Shown: positions 6,991 through 15,796, counted from the stretch's first letter. The stretch is DNA of 50,369 nucleotides from Halomonas ramblicola (GCF_030409215.1 NZ_JAUFPL010000017.1:110566-160934); one strand, 5' to 3'. Made by a program: numbers and translations. Notes: a model not told the origin generated them from the letters alone.

Positions 6991-7605
6991 TCACCCCTGC
7001 TGGCTGGCGTCGTAGGCCAGGGAGTCGGCATCCGCCCGGGGGTTGCCCGACCAGGCGCCGTCCTCGTGGCCGCGCTGCACCACGCGCTGGCGGAAGATGT
7101 CGGCGACCGTCTGGGCATCGCCGGCGAGCAGCGCCTTGGTGGAGCACATCTCGGCACACAGCGGCAGCTTGCCCTCGGCAATGCGGTTGGCGCCGTACTT
7201 CGCATACTCCTCCTCGGGTGAGTCGGCGGGGCCGCCGGCGCAGAAGGTGCACTTGTCCATCTTGCCGCGTTCGCCGAAGGCGTTCTGCTTGGGGAACTGG
7301 GGCGCCCCGAAGGGGCAGGCGTAGAGGCAGTAGCCGCAGCCGATGCACAGGTCCTTGTCGTGCAGCACGATGCCGTCGTCGGTCTTGTAGAAGCAGTCGG
7401 TGGGGCAGACCGCCATGCAGGGGGCGTCGTCGCAGTGCATGCAGGCCACCGAGATGGAGACCTCCTCGGGTTCGCCATCGTTGAGGGTCACCACGCGACG
7501 GCGCTGGATGCCCCATTCGACCTCGTTGGCGTTCTTGCAGGCGGTGACGCAGGCGTTGCACTCGATGCAGCGTTCGGCGTCGCACATGAATTTCATCTGG
7601 GCCAT
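6991..7605 (-). CDS. fdhB: Formate dehydrogenase (FDH3-type) beta subunit
   Basis: A 204-residue electron-transfer subunit with cysteine sets for four [4Fe-4S] clusters: CIECNACVTAC near residues 13-23, CMHCDDAPCMAVC near 55-67, CIGCGYCLYAC near 87-97, and CTFC with CAEMC near 118-157. It relays electrons from the molybdenum site in the alpha subunit to the cytochrome b gamma subunit. It has no C-terminal membrane helix, unlike E. coli FdnH. It lies between alpha (66 bases upstream) and gamma (12 bases downstream). Confidence 0.94.
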   Translation of the reverse strand: MAQMKFMCDAERCIECNACVTACKNANEVEWGIQRRRVVTLNDGEPEEVSISVACMHCDDAPCMAVCPTDCFYKTDDGIVLHDKDLCIGCGYCLYACPFGAPQFPKQNAFGERGKMDKCTFCAGGPADSPEEEYAKYGANRIAEGKLPLCAEMCSTKALLAGDAQTVADIFRQRVVQRGHEDGAWSGNPRADADSLAYDASQQG

Positions 7606-7671
7606 GATGGTCTCCTCGTCGCGGAGCGGACTCGCGCCCGCCCCGCCTGGTCAGGCGTCAGTGTCGTGCGG

Positions 7672-10527
7672 TCAGGCGCGCTCGATGCGACACAGGGTGC
7701 ACTTGGTTTCCTGCATCTGGGTCACGCTGTCGTAGCCGTAGGTGGTGGCGGTGTTGGCCGCCTCACCCAGCACATAGGGGGCCGCCCCTTCCGGATAGCG
7801 GTCATGCAGGTTCTCGCCCTGGAACATGCCGCCGAAGTGGAAGGGCATGAAGACCACGTCACGGCCCACGCGAGGCGTCACCAGGGCCTTGACCCGGACC
7901 CGGCCGCCCTCGGCGCCCTCGACCCAGACGGTGTCGCCGTCGGCGATGCCCAGGTCGTTGGCGTTGGCCGGGTTGATCTCGACGAACATCTCCTGCTGCA
8001 GCTCGGCCAGCCAGGACATGGAGCGGGTCTCCTCGCCGCCCCCTTCGTACTCCACCAGGCGTCCCGAGGTGAGGATCAAGGGGTAGTCGCCGGTGACGTC
8101 CTGTTCCTGGATGCTCTTGTAGAGGGTGGGCAGCCGGTAGTGGGAGGCCACGTCGTCCCAGGTCGGGTAGTCGGCCACCAGGTCGCGGCGGCTGGTGTAG
8201 AGCGGCTCGCGGTGCTTGGGGATGGGGTCCGGGAAGGTCCAGACGTTGCACCGCGCCTTGGCGTTGCCGAAGGGGGCGCACTCATGCTTGATGGCCACTC
8301 GCTGGATGCCGCCGGAGAGGTCGGTCTTCCAGTTCTTGCCCTCGGCCTCGGCCTTCTCCTCGTCGCTGAGGTCGTCCCACCAGCCCAGGTCCTGGAGCAT
8401 CTGGGCGGTGAACTCCGGATAACCGTCCTCGAGCTCGGACCCCAGGCTGAAGGAGCCGTCGGCGAGGAGGTTCTCGCCGTCGCGTTCGACCCCGAAGCGG
8501 GCGCGGAAGGTCAGGCCGCCCTCGGAGACCTTCTTGCTGGTGTCGTAGAGGATGGGCGTGCCCGGATGGCCCAGCTCGGCGGTGCCCCAGCAGGGCCAGG
8601 GCAGGCCGTAGTAGTCGCCGTCGACGGGGCCGCCCTCGGCCTGGCAGGTCGTGAAGTTGAAGGTGTGCCAGTGCTGCTGGTGCTGCTTGAGACGCTCCGG
8701 GCTCTGGCCGGTGTAGCCCACCGTCCACATGCCGCGGTTGAATTCGCGGGTGATGTCCTCGACGAGGGGCTCGGTGCCGTTCATCTGGTAGTTCTTGACC
8801 AGTTCCTCGCCGAAGCCCAGCTTGCGCGCCAGCAGGTACATGATCTCGTGGTCCGGCCTGGACTCGAACATCGGTTCGATGACCCGGTCGCGCCACTGCA
8901 GGGCGCGGTTGGTGGCGGTCACGCTACCGGTGGTCTCGAACTGGGTGGCCGCCGGCAGCAGGTAGACCCCGTCGCTGCGGCCGTGCATGACGGCGGCGAC
9001 GGTGGGGTAGGGGTCGACGATGACCATCATCTCGAGCCGCTGCATGGCCTTCTGCATCTCGGGGCCGCGGGTCTGGGAGTTGACCGCATGGCCCCAGTAG
9101 AACATCGCCTTGAGCTGGGTACGCTGGGAGATCGCCTCGTCGTCCTCGAGCACGCCATCGACCCAGCGCGACACCGTGATGCCGTTGGTGTACATCGGCT
9201 GGCCGTCGGCATACTCGGTCTGGTCGAAGCGGTTCCTGAGCCACTCGTAGTCGAGGTCCCAGATGCGCGCCCAGTGCCGCCAGGCGCCCTCGGCGAGGCC
9301 GTAGTAGCCGGGCAGGGAGTGGGACATCAGGCCCAGGTCGGTGGCGCCCTGGACGTTGTCGTGGCCGCGGAAGATGTTGGCGCCGCCGCCGGACTTGCCG
9401 ATGTTGCCCAGCGCCAGTTCCAGGATGCAGTAGGCGCGGGTGTTGTTGTTGCCGGTGGTGTGCTGGGTGCCGCCCATGCACCACACCACGCAGCCCGGGC
9501 GGTTCTCGGCCAGGCGCCGGGCGGTGTCGCGGACCTCGGCCTCGGGCACGCCGGTGATGCGCTCCACCTCGCTGGGCGGGAAGTTGGCGACCTCGGCGCG
9601 CACCTCGTCCATGGCGTAGACGCGCTGGTCGATGTACTCCCGGTCCTCCCAGCCGTTCTCGAAGATGTGCCACAGCAGGCCCCAGATCAGCGCCACGTCG
9701 GAGCCGGGGCGCAGGCGCACGTACTTGTTGGCCTTGGCGGCGGTGCGGGTGAAACGCGGGTCGGCGACGATGATGTCGCAGTTGTTGCGCTCCTTGGCCA
9801 GCAGGATGTGCTGCATGGCCACCGGATGGGCCTCGGCGGGATTGGAGCCGATGAACAGGATCGACCTGGCGTTCTGGAGGTCGTTGAGCGAGTTGGTCAT
9901 CGCCCCATAGCCCCAGGTGTTGGCGACGCCGGCGACGGTGGTGGAGTGGCAGATACGCGCCTGGTGGTCGGTGTTGTTGGTGCCGGCCAGGGCGGCGAAC
10001 TTGCGCATCAGGTAGGCCTGCTCATTGCTGAACTTGGCCGAGCCGAGCCAGTAGACGCTGTCGGGGCCGTGCTGCTCGGTGAGCTCGAGCACCCGGTCGC
10101 CGATCTCCTCGATGGCCTCCTCCCAGGAGAGGCGTTGCCATTCGCCGCCCACCAGTTTCATGGGGTACTTGAGCCGGCGGCTGGAGTGGCCGTGGTAGCG
10201 CAGCGAGGCGCCCTTGGCGCAGTGGGCACCGCGGTTGAAGGGGTGGTCGAAGGCCGGCTCCTGGCGGGTCCAGATGCCCTCCTGGACCTCGGCGTAGACG
10301 CCGCAGCCCACCGAGCAGTGGGAACAGACGGTGCGTTTCACCTCGGCGGGCGAGTCGAGCACCGGTGTCTTCTCGTCGGCGGCCTGGGTGCGCTGCATCA
10401 TCGGTGCCCCCATGAAGCCGGCGGCGGCCAGGCCCCCGGTGGCGGCGCCGCTGCGTTGCAGGAACTGGCGGCGTGAAATGCCCAGCCCGGCAGGGCGCGG
10501 GCTGGCTGGCTGGCGTGTCAGGCGCAT
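7672..10527 (-). CDS. fdhA: Formate dehydrogenase alpha subunit, molybdopterin-binding, Tat-exported
   Basis: A 951-residue catalytic subunit oxidising formate to CO2. A twin-arginine signal (SRRQFLQ, Arg19-Arg20) sends the folded enzyme to the periplasm. A [4Fe-4S] cluster site is formed by Cys68, Cys71, Cys75 and Cys103. The metal ligand is Cys193 (QARICHSTTVAG), so this is a cysteine rather than a selenocysteine form, and no in-frame UGA is present. The C-terminal region is the molybdopterin-dinucleotide-binding domain (from about residue 800). The gene sits between its accessory genes and the beta and gamma subunits. Whether the metal is Mo or W cannot be told from sequence. Confidence 0.95.
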   Translation of the reverse strand: MRLTRQPASPRPAGLGISRRQFLQRSGAATGGLAAAGFMGAPMMQRTQAADEKTPVLDSPAEVKRTVCSHCSVGCGVYAEVQEGIWTRQEPAFDHPFNRGAHCAKGASLRYHGHSSRRLKYPMKLVGGEWQRLSWEEAIEEIGDRVLELTEQHGPDSVYWLGSAKFSNEQAYLMRKFAALAGTNNTDHQARICHSTTVAGVANTWGYGAMTNSLNDLQNARSILFIGSNPAEAHPVAMQHILLAKERNNCDIIVADPRFTRTAAKANKYVRLRPGSDVALIWGLLWHIFENGWEDREYIDQRVYAMDEVRAEVANFPPSEVERITGVPEAEVRDTARRLAENRPGCVVWCMGGTQHTTGNNNTRAYCILELALGNIGKSGGGANIFRGHDNVQGATDLGLMSHSLPGYYGLAEGAWRHWARIWDLDYEWLRNRFDQTEYADGQPMYTNGITVSRWVDGVLEDDEAISQRTQLKAMFYWGHAVNSQTRGPEMQKAMQRLEMMVIVDPYPTVAAVMHGRSDGVYLLPAATQFETTGSVTATNRALQWRDRVIEPMFESRPDHEIMYLLARKLGFGEELVKNYQMNGTEPLVEDITREFNRGMWTVGYTGQSPERLKQHQQHWHTFNFTTCQAEGGPVDGDYYGLPWPCWGTAELGHPGTPILYDTSKKVSEGGLTFRARFGVERDGENLLADGSFSLGSELEDGYPEFTAQMLQDLGWWDDLSDEEKAEAEGKNWKTDLSGGIQRVAIKHECAPFGNAKARCNVWTFPDPIPKHREPLYTSRRDLVADYPTWDDVASHYRLPTLYKSIQEQDVTGDYPLILTSGRLVEYEGGGEETRSMSWLAELQQEMFVEINPANANDLGIADGDTVWVEGAEGGRVRVKALVTPRVGRDVVFMPFHFGGMFQGENLHDRYPEGAAPYVLGEAANTATTYGYDSVTQMQETKCTLCRIERA

Positions 10528-10551
10528 GGTCGCGATCCTCCGGAGCCGGGA

Positions 10552-10761
10552 TTAGTCTCGCAGCGTGGCGTAGTAGCGGCGGATATGGTCGGTCTCGCGG
10601 TAGCGCGGCGAGTCGCCTTGCGGCCGCTCCCCGCCGGCCGTCTCGGACTCCGCCTGGACCAGGGTGACCTGGCCGACGGCGGCGGCCGTGCCGGCCAGGG
10701 CACCACCGGCGCCCAGCGCCCGGAGCAGGCGCCGACGGTTGGGATCCTTGGGCTCTTTCAT
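10552..10761 (-). CDS. Small twin-arginine signal protein of the formate dehydrogenase cluster
   Basis: A 69-residue protein consisting mainly of a twin-arginine-type leader (RRRLLRALGAGGALAG, residues 9-24) and a short polar tail ending YRETDHIRRYYATLRD. Such small Tat-signal proteins recur immediately before formate dehydrogenase alpha genes. They may be a redox or assembly partner, but their role is not established. The start at 10761 has a gaggag ribosome site; a longer in-frame start at 10782 is less likely. The alpha-subunit gene begins 24 bases after its stop. Confidence 0.85.
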   Translation of the reverse strand: MKEPKDPNRRRLLRALGAGGALAGTAAAVGQVTLVQAESETAGGERPQGDSPRYRETDHIRRYYATLRD

Positions 10762-10794
10762 GGAGGCTCTCCTCTCGGTCACGGTGTCGTCTTG

Positions 10795-11457
10795 TTATTC
10801 GTGGTTCGGGGCGGGGCGTCCCGCGTCGATGACGCCGACGGGGATCCGCTGCGGGCGATCCGGGGCGAAGGCGGCGTCGAGCCGCTCCCGCTCCAGCGCC
10901 AGGTACCCGGCACCGAGCCGTCCCGTAGCAGCGTAGAAGGGGGCGTTCAGCCCCGCCAGATCGCCCAGACAACGCTCCGCCCACTTAGCCAGGTGGCGCT
11001 GGAAGAAGGTCGCCTGGTCGGGGGAATGCCCCTCGACCAGCAAGGCCATCACCTCGCAGAGGGCGCCGAGGTGGTCCTCGGGGTCGCGGCTGTCCTCGCG
11101 TCGGCCGATGCCCAGCCGGCGCAGGTCGCGGCGCAGGACGACCAGGGGTTCGTCCATCAGGGTGGCGTTGAGGTACCAGGAGGCGTAGGGCGTCACCTCG
11201 CCCTGGATCACCCCGACCAGCGTCTGGAAGTGCTCGCGTTCGGCTTGCGCCGGCGGCGTCGTGCCGGCGGCGTCTGCCAACCCATGCCAGGCCGCTGCCA
11301 GTGGGCTGTCGTCCTCCTCCACCTCGAGACCCGCCAGGAAATCGAGCAACTGCCGGTCGGGGGGCGCCAGCAGCAGGCGCCCCAGCAGGCGGTAGACGTC
11401 GGCCCGCAGGGCGGCCTCCTCCGGCGAATCGATGGGCGGGTGCGAATCGGGGACCAT
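10795..11457 (-). CDS. TorD/DmsD-family molecular chaperone
   Basis: A 220-residue all-helical protein of the TorD-like family. It opens with the typical RADVYRLLGRLLLAPPD segment near residues 18-34 and contains EREHFQTLVGV and a PYASWYLNATLMDEP stretch near residues 85-105. Members bind the Tat signal and apoprotein of molybdoenzymes until the cofactor is loaded, here presumably the FdhA precursor. It starts four bases after the stop of the upstream ferredoxin-like gene, and the small Tat protein gene follows 33 bases downstream. Confidence 0.9.
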   Translation of the reverse strand: MVPDSHPPIDSPEEAALRADVYRLLGRLLLAPPDRQLLDFLAGLEVEEDDSPLAAAWHGLADAAGTTPPAQAEREHFQTLVGVIQGEVTPYASWYLNATLMDEPLVVLRRDLRRLGIGRREDSRDPEDHLGALCEVMALLVEGHSPDQATFFQRHLAKWAERCLGDLAGLNAPFYAATGRLGAGYLALERERLDAAFAPDRPQRIPVGVIDAGRPAPNHE

Positions 11458-11461
11458 GGCC

Positions 11462-13168
11462 TTATACCTTGAGTTGGGATTCGGGGTTGCGGGCGAGTTC
11501 GTGCCAGACGTCCCTGACCCGGCAGTCCTCGCACATCTCCAGGCGGGCCATGGCCTCGCCGGCGAAGTAGGGGTGATCGGCGAGCTTGGCCTTGATGCTG
11601 GCGATGGTGCTGGCGGTGGCGAAGGGCTTGCCGCAGGCGATGCAGGCGAAGGCCTCCTCCTCCTTGAGCGTGCGTCGCTCGGTGCGCTCGGGCGCCGCCA
11701 GGAAGCCCGGGGCGAGGCGGATCACCCGTTCGGGGCAGCTGGCCTCGCAGAGGCCGCACTGCACGCAGTCCGCTTCCCGGAAGCTCAATCGCGGCTGGGT
11801 GTCGCTGCCGCCGCCCAGCGCCGGGGTGGGGCAGACCGCCACGCAGCTCATGCACAGGGTGCAGCCGTCGGTATCGACCTCGAGGGTGCCGAAGGGCGCG
11901 CCCTTCGGCAGGGCGTGGCGCTCGCCGCTGGGTCGACCGAGCGCGGCCAGGCGTTCGAGGGTGGCGTTGAGACGGTCGCGCTTGCCGGCAGGGGCGGCGA
12001 CGTCCTCGGTCGTGGGCGCCTCGAGAGCGGGGTGGTGCGGCAGGGCATCGCGGGCCTCGCTGCCCTCGGCCCATTGCAGGCGCGCGGGGTCGTGACCGAG
12101 CGCCCCGAGCAGGGCACCGGCCTGGGCCAACTGGTCGTCCAGTTGATGCCGCAGGCTCGGCGGCAGCGCCGAGGTGGCCTGCAGGCGCACCTCGGCGGCG
12201 CCGGCGGCGAGCGCCGCCAGCCAGTGGTCGAGGCCCGCGGCCCCCAGCTCCTCCAGCGGCATGTCCAGCACATGCCCGGCCGCCTCGCTGGCCTCGGCCT
12301 CCAGGGTCTGGCGGTCGACGAAGCGCACCACCGGGTGATCGCCACCGGCGTGACGATAGGCCACGAGGGTCTCGGCGATATGGGCCTCGAGGGGGGCCGG
12401 GTGCGGGACGCGGTACTCCAGGGCCCCGGTGGGACAGGCCGCCGTGCAGCTGCCGGCGCCGTGACAGCGGTGGGGATCCACCTCGATCCACGCCTCGATG
12501 CGACCCTGGTGGCTGGCGATGGCGTCGGCCGGGCAGGCGTCCAGGCAGCGGGTGCAGCCCGGCTGGCCGCGCCGATGGTGGGCACAGAGATCGCCGTTGA
12601 CCCTGATCGAGCGAGGCGACTGGAAGCCGCCGACCAGCTCGGGCAGGGTCTCCAGGGCCGAGGCACAGGCCTCGCTGCCCCAACTGGCGGCGAGGTAGCC
12701 CGGCGGCGGCAGCTCGAGGTCGAGGCGCGGCTCGCCGCCCAGGTCGAGCACCAGGTCGAAATGCTCGCGCTGCCGGCTGGCCATGGCCAGGCTGGCCCGT
12801 TCGCCCTCCAGGGGCAGGGTGACGGTGAAGCGGCCCAGGTAGCCCCGGATCTCGATCGCCTTGGCGTCTGTGGCGGTGAAGCAGGGCAGTGCCTGGGTCG
12901 CCGACCATAGCGTCTCGAGCCCTTCGACGTCGCTGGCCTCGCTGCGCTCGACCACCAGCAGGGTCACCGAGGCCATCCGCTCCTGGAGGCGATGGGCGGC
13001 CCGACGGATGGCGAGCTCGCCGCCGAGGATCAGCAGGTGGCCGTGACTCTCGAAGTCGACGGTCTCCGGCGCCAGGTTGACGGGCCAGGAGACCCGTTCC
13101 CGAGCCAGCCGGCGTGCCCGGCGATTGCCGGCATCGTCCAGCGGCTGCGTGGCGATGGGGGTAGGCAT
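11462..13168 (-). CDS. Multi-cluster 4Fe-4S ferredoxin protein of the formate dehydrogenase locus
   Basis: A 568-residue cytoplasmic protein with four ferredoxin-type cysteine sets in two pairs: CTRCLDACP and CHGAGSCTAACP in the middle (about residues 200-260), and CTLCMSCVAVCP and CVQCGLCEASCP in the last third (about 435-490). The tail has further CxxC pairs (CIACGKP and CEDC). No signal peptide or membrane segment is evident. The N-terminal 180 residues show no family I can name. Its position suggests a dedicated electron carrier or an assembly factor for formate dehydrogenase; which of these is open. The ORF ends four bases before the chaperone gene. Confidence 0.88.
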   Translation of the reverse strand: MPTPIATQPLDDAGNRRARRLARERVSWPVNLAPETVDFESHGHLLILGGELAIRRAAHRLQERMASVTLLVVERSEASDVEGLETLWSATQALPCFTATDAKAIEIRGYLGRFTVTLPLEGERASLAMASRQREHFDLVLDLGGEPRLDLELPPPGYLAASWGSEACASALETLPELVGGFQSPRSIRVNGDLCAHHRRGQPGCTRCLDACPADAIASHQGRIEAWIEVDPHRCHGAGSCTAACPTGALEYRVPHPAPLEAHIAETLVAYRHAGGDHPVVRFVDRQTLEAEASEAAGHVLDMPLEELGAAGLDHWLAALAAGAAEVRLQATSALPPSLRHQLDDQLAQAGALLGALGHDPARLQWAEGSEARDALPHHPALEAPTTEDVAAPAGKRDRLNATLERLAALGRPSGERHALPKGAPFGTLEVDTDGCTLCMSCVAVCPTPALGGGSDTQPRLSFREADCVQCGLCEASCPERVIRLAPGFLAAPERTERRTLKEEEAFACIACGKPFATASTIASIKAKLADHPYFAGEAMARLEMCEDCRVRDVWHELARNPESQLKV

Positions 13169-13248
13169 GGTGTCCTCAGGGTCACGGTGGGCGATCTTGT
13201 GATTATGGTTACCCCCTCAGTCTTGACGACTTTCACTAATATTACGCA

Positions 13249-13767
13249 TTACACCTTCGTCGGGTCCCGTGGTGGCGGCGCCTCGCCGGCGTCATCGGCC
13301 GGCGCGTCGGGGGAGGCGCGGCCGTCCTCGGGTGCCGCCCGGGCATCGGTCACCGGCGTCATCGTCTCGTCCGTGGCCTCGGCGAGGGACTCGTCGAGCT
13401 TGCGCGTCCAGTGACGCAGGCGTTCCGCGGCCTCGCGAGCCAGCGGCTTGAGTCGGGTGTAGTCATGGTCATAGTCATCGAGGCCGTCGCGCACCCCGTA
13501 GCCGTCCGACTGCCAGAGGCGGCGTAGCGCACGTCGCTTCAGCGCCTGGCTGACGCCGTCGCGCAGGTACTGGCGGAAGTCGCTGCCCGGTGGCAGGGTC
13601 TCGGGATCGGGCAGACTGTCGTCCAGCGCGCCGGGCGGCAGCGGTTCGTCTGCCGGCCCTTCCGGAGACTCGGCGGTCACATCGACCGCCTCCGGCGCCT
13701 CCCGGGGCTCGGGCGACTCGGCATCCAGGCCGCGCTTGCGGCGGGACCAGCGTTCCAGGCGACTCAT
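13249..13767 (-). CDS. DUF3306 family protein
   Basis: A 172-residue protein of the DUF3306 family, recognised by the N terminus MSRLERWSRRKRG and the central YLRDGVSQALKRRALRRLW block near residues 74-92. The N- and C-terminal thirds are acidic, proline-rich and probably disordered. Function is unknown; the family is found next to DUF3305 in formate dehydrogenase loci. Its ATG overlaps the DUF3305 stop by four bases. The 80-base gap after it, up to the ferredoxin gene, contains an AT-rich stretch (taatattacgcattac). Confidence 0.85.
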   Translation of the reverse strand: MSRLERWSRRKRGLDAESPEPREAPEAVDVTAESPEGPADEPLPPGALDDSLPDPETLPPGSDFRQYLRDGVSQALKRRALRRLWQSDGYGVRDGLDDYDHDYTRLKPLAREAAERLRHWTRKLDESLAEATDETMTPVTDARAAPEDGRASPDAPADDAGEAPPPRDPTKV

Positions 13768-14192
13768 GCCATATCCTCCCGGGTCCGACCGGGGCCCTCG
13801 CGCCGCTGCTTGCGACCCTCGACCGGTGCCTCGCCGTGCCGGGCCAGATAGGCTTCGAGCCACATCTGGATGGTCAGCGGCATGTCGGCCTCGAGGACCT
13901 GCTGTTCGCCATCCATCCAGGCGGCGGCCACCTCCTGGCTGGCGGTGATGGCGGTCGGCTCGACCGGGCCACCGGCGAAGCCGGCGCGCACGAAGAGCCG
14001 CGGGGTGCCGGACGAGAGGTTGAAACGGTAGGCGGCGCGCTCGGTCATGCCGAGTTGCAGCCACAGCGTTTCGGGGCCCTCCGGGTGTGGGGCGAGGTCG
14101 GTGATACGCCACTCGGTGAACCGGAATCCCTTGGCCTCGCGGGGTTCCGCGCTCAGGTGAAAGCTGATCGGTCGCAGGTTGTCGGGTTGCAT
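13764..14192 (-). CDS. DUF3305 family protein
   Basis: A 142-residue soluble protein of the DUF3305 family, about the family's normal length. Recognisable segments are WLQLGMTERAAYRFNLSSG near residues 43-61 and TASQEVAAAWMDGE near 83-96. The biochemical role is unknown. It is the first gene of the minus-strand formate dehydrogenase accessory group, is coupled to DUF3306 by an ATGA overlap, and is divergent from fdhD with about 90 bases between starts, suggesting a shared control region. Confidence 0.85.
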   Translation of the reverse strand: MQPDNLRPISFHLSAEPREAKGFRFTEWRITDLAPHPEGPETLWLQLGMTERAAYRFNLSSGTPRLFVRAGFAGGPVEPTAITASQEVAAAWMDGEQQVLEADMPLTIQMWLEAYLARHGEAPVEGRKQRREGPGRTREDMA

Positions 14193-14285
14193 CGGAGGGC
14201 TCCGTGGGATGCCGCCTTGATGCGTACAGTAGTGAACGGCGATACCATGGCGGTCAAGAGACCATCGGCCAACGCGAGATCCACC

Positions 14286-15128
14286 ATGTCGCCCTTCATC
14301 CGCAGCCGCGCTCGCCTGCCCGCCACCCTGGAGATCGAGGTCCTCGACGAGTACGGCGAGCCCCGACGCCAGGCCATCGCCGCCGAGCGCGCCCTGACGG
14401 TCTATCTCAACAAGCGCGAGATCGTCACCCTGATGACGCTGGGCGCCGATCCCGAGGCGCTGGTGGTGGGCTACCTGCGCAATCAGGGCCTGCTGGCTCG
14501 CCGCGAGGACCTGGAGGCGGTGTTCGTGGACTGGGAGGTGGAGTCGGCGGCGGTCGTCACCCGCCATCTGCCCGAGGACCTGGAGGAGCGCCTGGGACGG
14601 CGCACCGTGACCACCGGCTGTGGCCAGGGCACGGTGTTCGGGCGGCTACTGGAGGCGGTGCCGACACAGACGCTGCCGGACACGCCACTGCGCCAGTCGG
14701 TACTCTACGGCCTGCTGGAGAACCTGGGCGCCTACAACGAGACCTACAAGAGCGCCGGGGCCGTGCACGGCTGTGCGCTCTGCCACCAGGCCGAGGTGCT
14801 GGACTTCGTCGAGGACGTGGGGCGCCACAACGCCGTGGATACCCTGGCGGGCCACCAGTGGCTCGGCGAGGCGCGCAGTGCGCGGGCCGATATCTTCTAC
14901 ACCACCGGACGGCTGACCTCGGAGATGGTACTCAAGGTGGCCCAGATGGGCATCGGCATCCTGGTGTCGCGCTCCGGGGTGACCCAGAAGGGCGTGGAGC
15001 TGGCCGAACGCTTCGGCGTGCTATTGATCGCCCGGGCCAAGGGACGCCACTTCCAGGCCATCCACGCCGCCCGCCGGCTGGAGCTGGACGCCATGCCGCC
15101 GCGCCGGCCCGGCGACCGGCGCGGCTGA
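14286..15128 (+). CDS. fdhD: Formate dehydrogenase accessory sulfurtransferase FdhD
   Basis: A 280-residue FdhD, which transfers sulfur from the cysteine desulfurase IscS to the molybdenum centre of formate dehydrogenase; without it the enzyme is inactive. The sulfur-carrying pair is seen in HGCALCHQAE (CxxC, about residue 160), next to the conserved VEDVGRHNAVD motif and the TTGRLTSEMV and SRSGVT blocks. Three in-frame ATGs are possible (14220, 14247, 14286). I chose 14286 because gagat lies upstream at workable spacing and the length then fits the family. Its stop is three bases from the stop of the convergent XRE regulator. Confidence 0.92.
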   Translation: MSPFIRSRARLPATLEIEVLDEYGEPRRQAIAAERALTVYLNKREIVTLMTLGADPEALVVGYLRNQGLLARREDLEAVFVDWEVESAAVVTRHLPEDLEERLGRRTVTTGCGQGTVFGRLLEAVPTQTLPDTPLRQSVLYGLLENLGAYNETYKSAGAVHGCALCHQAEVLDFVEDVGRHNAVDTLAGHQWLGEARSARADIFYTTGRLTSEMVLKVAQMGIGILVSRSGVTQKGVELAERFGVLLIARAKGRHFQAIHAARRLELDAMPPRRPGDRRG

Positions 15129-15131
15129 CGC

Positions 15132-15764
15132 TCAGGCGTTCTCGGCGGTGGTGCAGACCGACAGCACCACCGCATCCTCGTGGCTCACCGAGACCAGGGC
15201 ATGGCCCATGTCGCTGTCGAAGTAGATGCTGTCGCCGCTCTCCAGGCGCAGTGGCTCGTAGAACTCGGTGTAGAGCAGGATCTCGCCGTCGAGCACCATC
15301 AGGAACTCCTCGCCGTCGTGGCGCACCCACTCGCTGAACTCCTCGAAGCTCCGTGCCCGCACGATGGTCTTGAAGGGAATCATGCGCTTCTGGGCCAGTT
15401 CGCAGCTGAGCAGCTCGTGCTCGTAGGTGGGGGTGGGGTGCTGCTGGCCCTGGCCGCGGCGGGTCAGGTCGCGACGCCCCATGGTGCGGGCCTTCTGCCG
15501 CGGCGGCGAGAGCAGCTGGGGCAGGTCGATGTCCAGTCCGCCGATCAGCTTCTGCACCGCGGTGAAGGTGGGCGAGATCTGGTCGTTCTCGATCTTCGAC
15601 AGGGTGGAGCGGGCCAGGCCGGTACGCTGGCTGACGTCCTCCAGGGTCCACTGGTTGGCGAGCCGGATCTCGCGCAGGCGGTCGCCGAGGCGCAGCGGCT
15701 CGACGAAGGGCTTACGCCCCGAGGCGATGCGCAGGGCGGCATCCTGGTCGGTGGTGGCGGTCAT
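15132..15764 (-). CDS. XRE-family transcriptional regulator with C-terminal cupin sensor domain
   Basis: A 210-residue regulator. Residues 27-80 form a helix-turn-helix of the XRE type (LEDVSQRTGLARSTLSKIEN), a basic linker spans about 88-115, and residues 130-205 form a cupin sensor domain (HDGEEFLMVLDGEI, LESGDSIYFDSDMGHAL). The layout is that of PuuR-like regulators of amine or amino-acid catabolism, but the ligand cannot be inferred. A palindrome at 15781-15796 just upstream is a good autoregulatory operator. It lies on the same strand as the HDAC-family gene, which ends 128 bases upstream of it. Confidence 0.88.
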   Translation of the reverse strand: MTATTDQDAALRIASGRKPFVEPLRLGDRLREIRLANQWTLEDVSQRTGLARSTLSKIENDQISPTFTAVQKLIGGLDIDLPQLLSPPRQKARTMGRRDLTRRGQGQQHPTPTYEHELLSCELAQKRMIPFKTIVRARSFEEFSEWVRHDGEEFLMVLDGEILLYTEFYEPLRLESGDSIYFDSDMGHALVSVSHEDAVVLSVCTTAENA

Positions 15765-15774
15765 GGTGTGCGTT

Positions 15775-15796
15775 CACTATAGGAAACCTGTTTCCT
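15775..15796 (-). promoter_or_regulatory. Operator palindrome and -10 element of the XRE-cupin regulator
   Basis: AGGAAAC-ct-GTTTCCT (15781-15796) is a perfect seven-base inverted repeat. On the minus strand it abuts TATAGT (15775-15780), a plausible -10 hexamer, 11 bases before the ATG. A repressor bound there would block its own promoter. No convincing -35 is visible, as often in activator-independent weak promoters. Confidence 0.5.

Noticed and set aside
7360..10476. A 1038-codon open frame on the plus strand opposite fdhA
   Set aside because: It is antisense to a clear formate dehydrogenase gene, its predicted product is a low-complexity Gly/Ala/Val/His-rich chain, and it arises from the strong GC bias of third positions.
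7672..10527. Selenocysteine-type formate dehydrogenase
   Set aside because: The metal-ligand position is a cysteine codon (Cys193) and there is no in-frame TGA.
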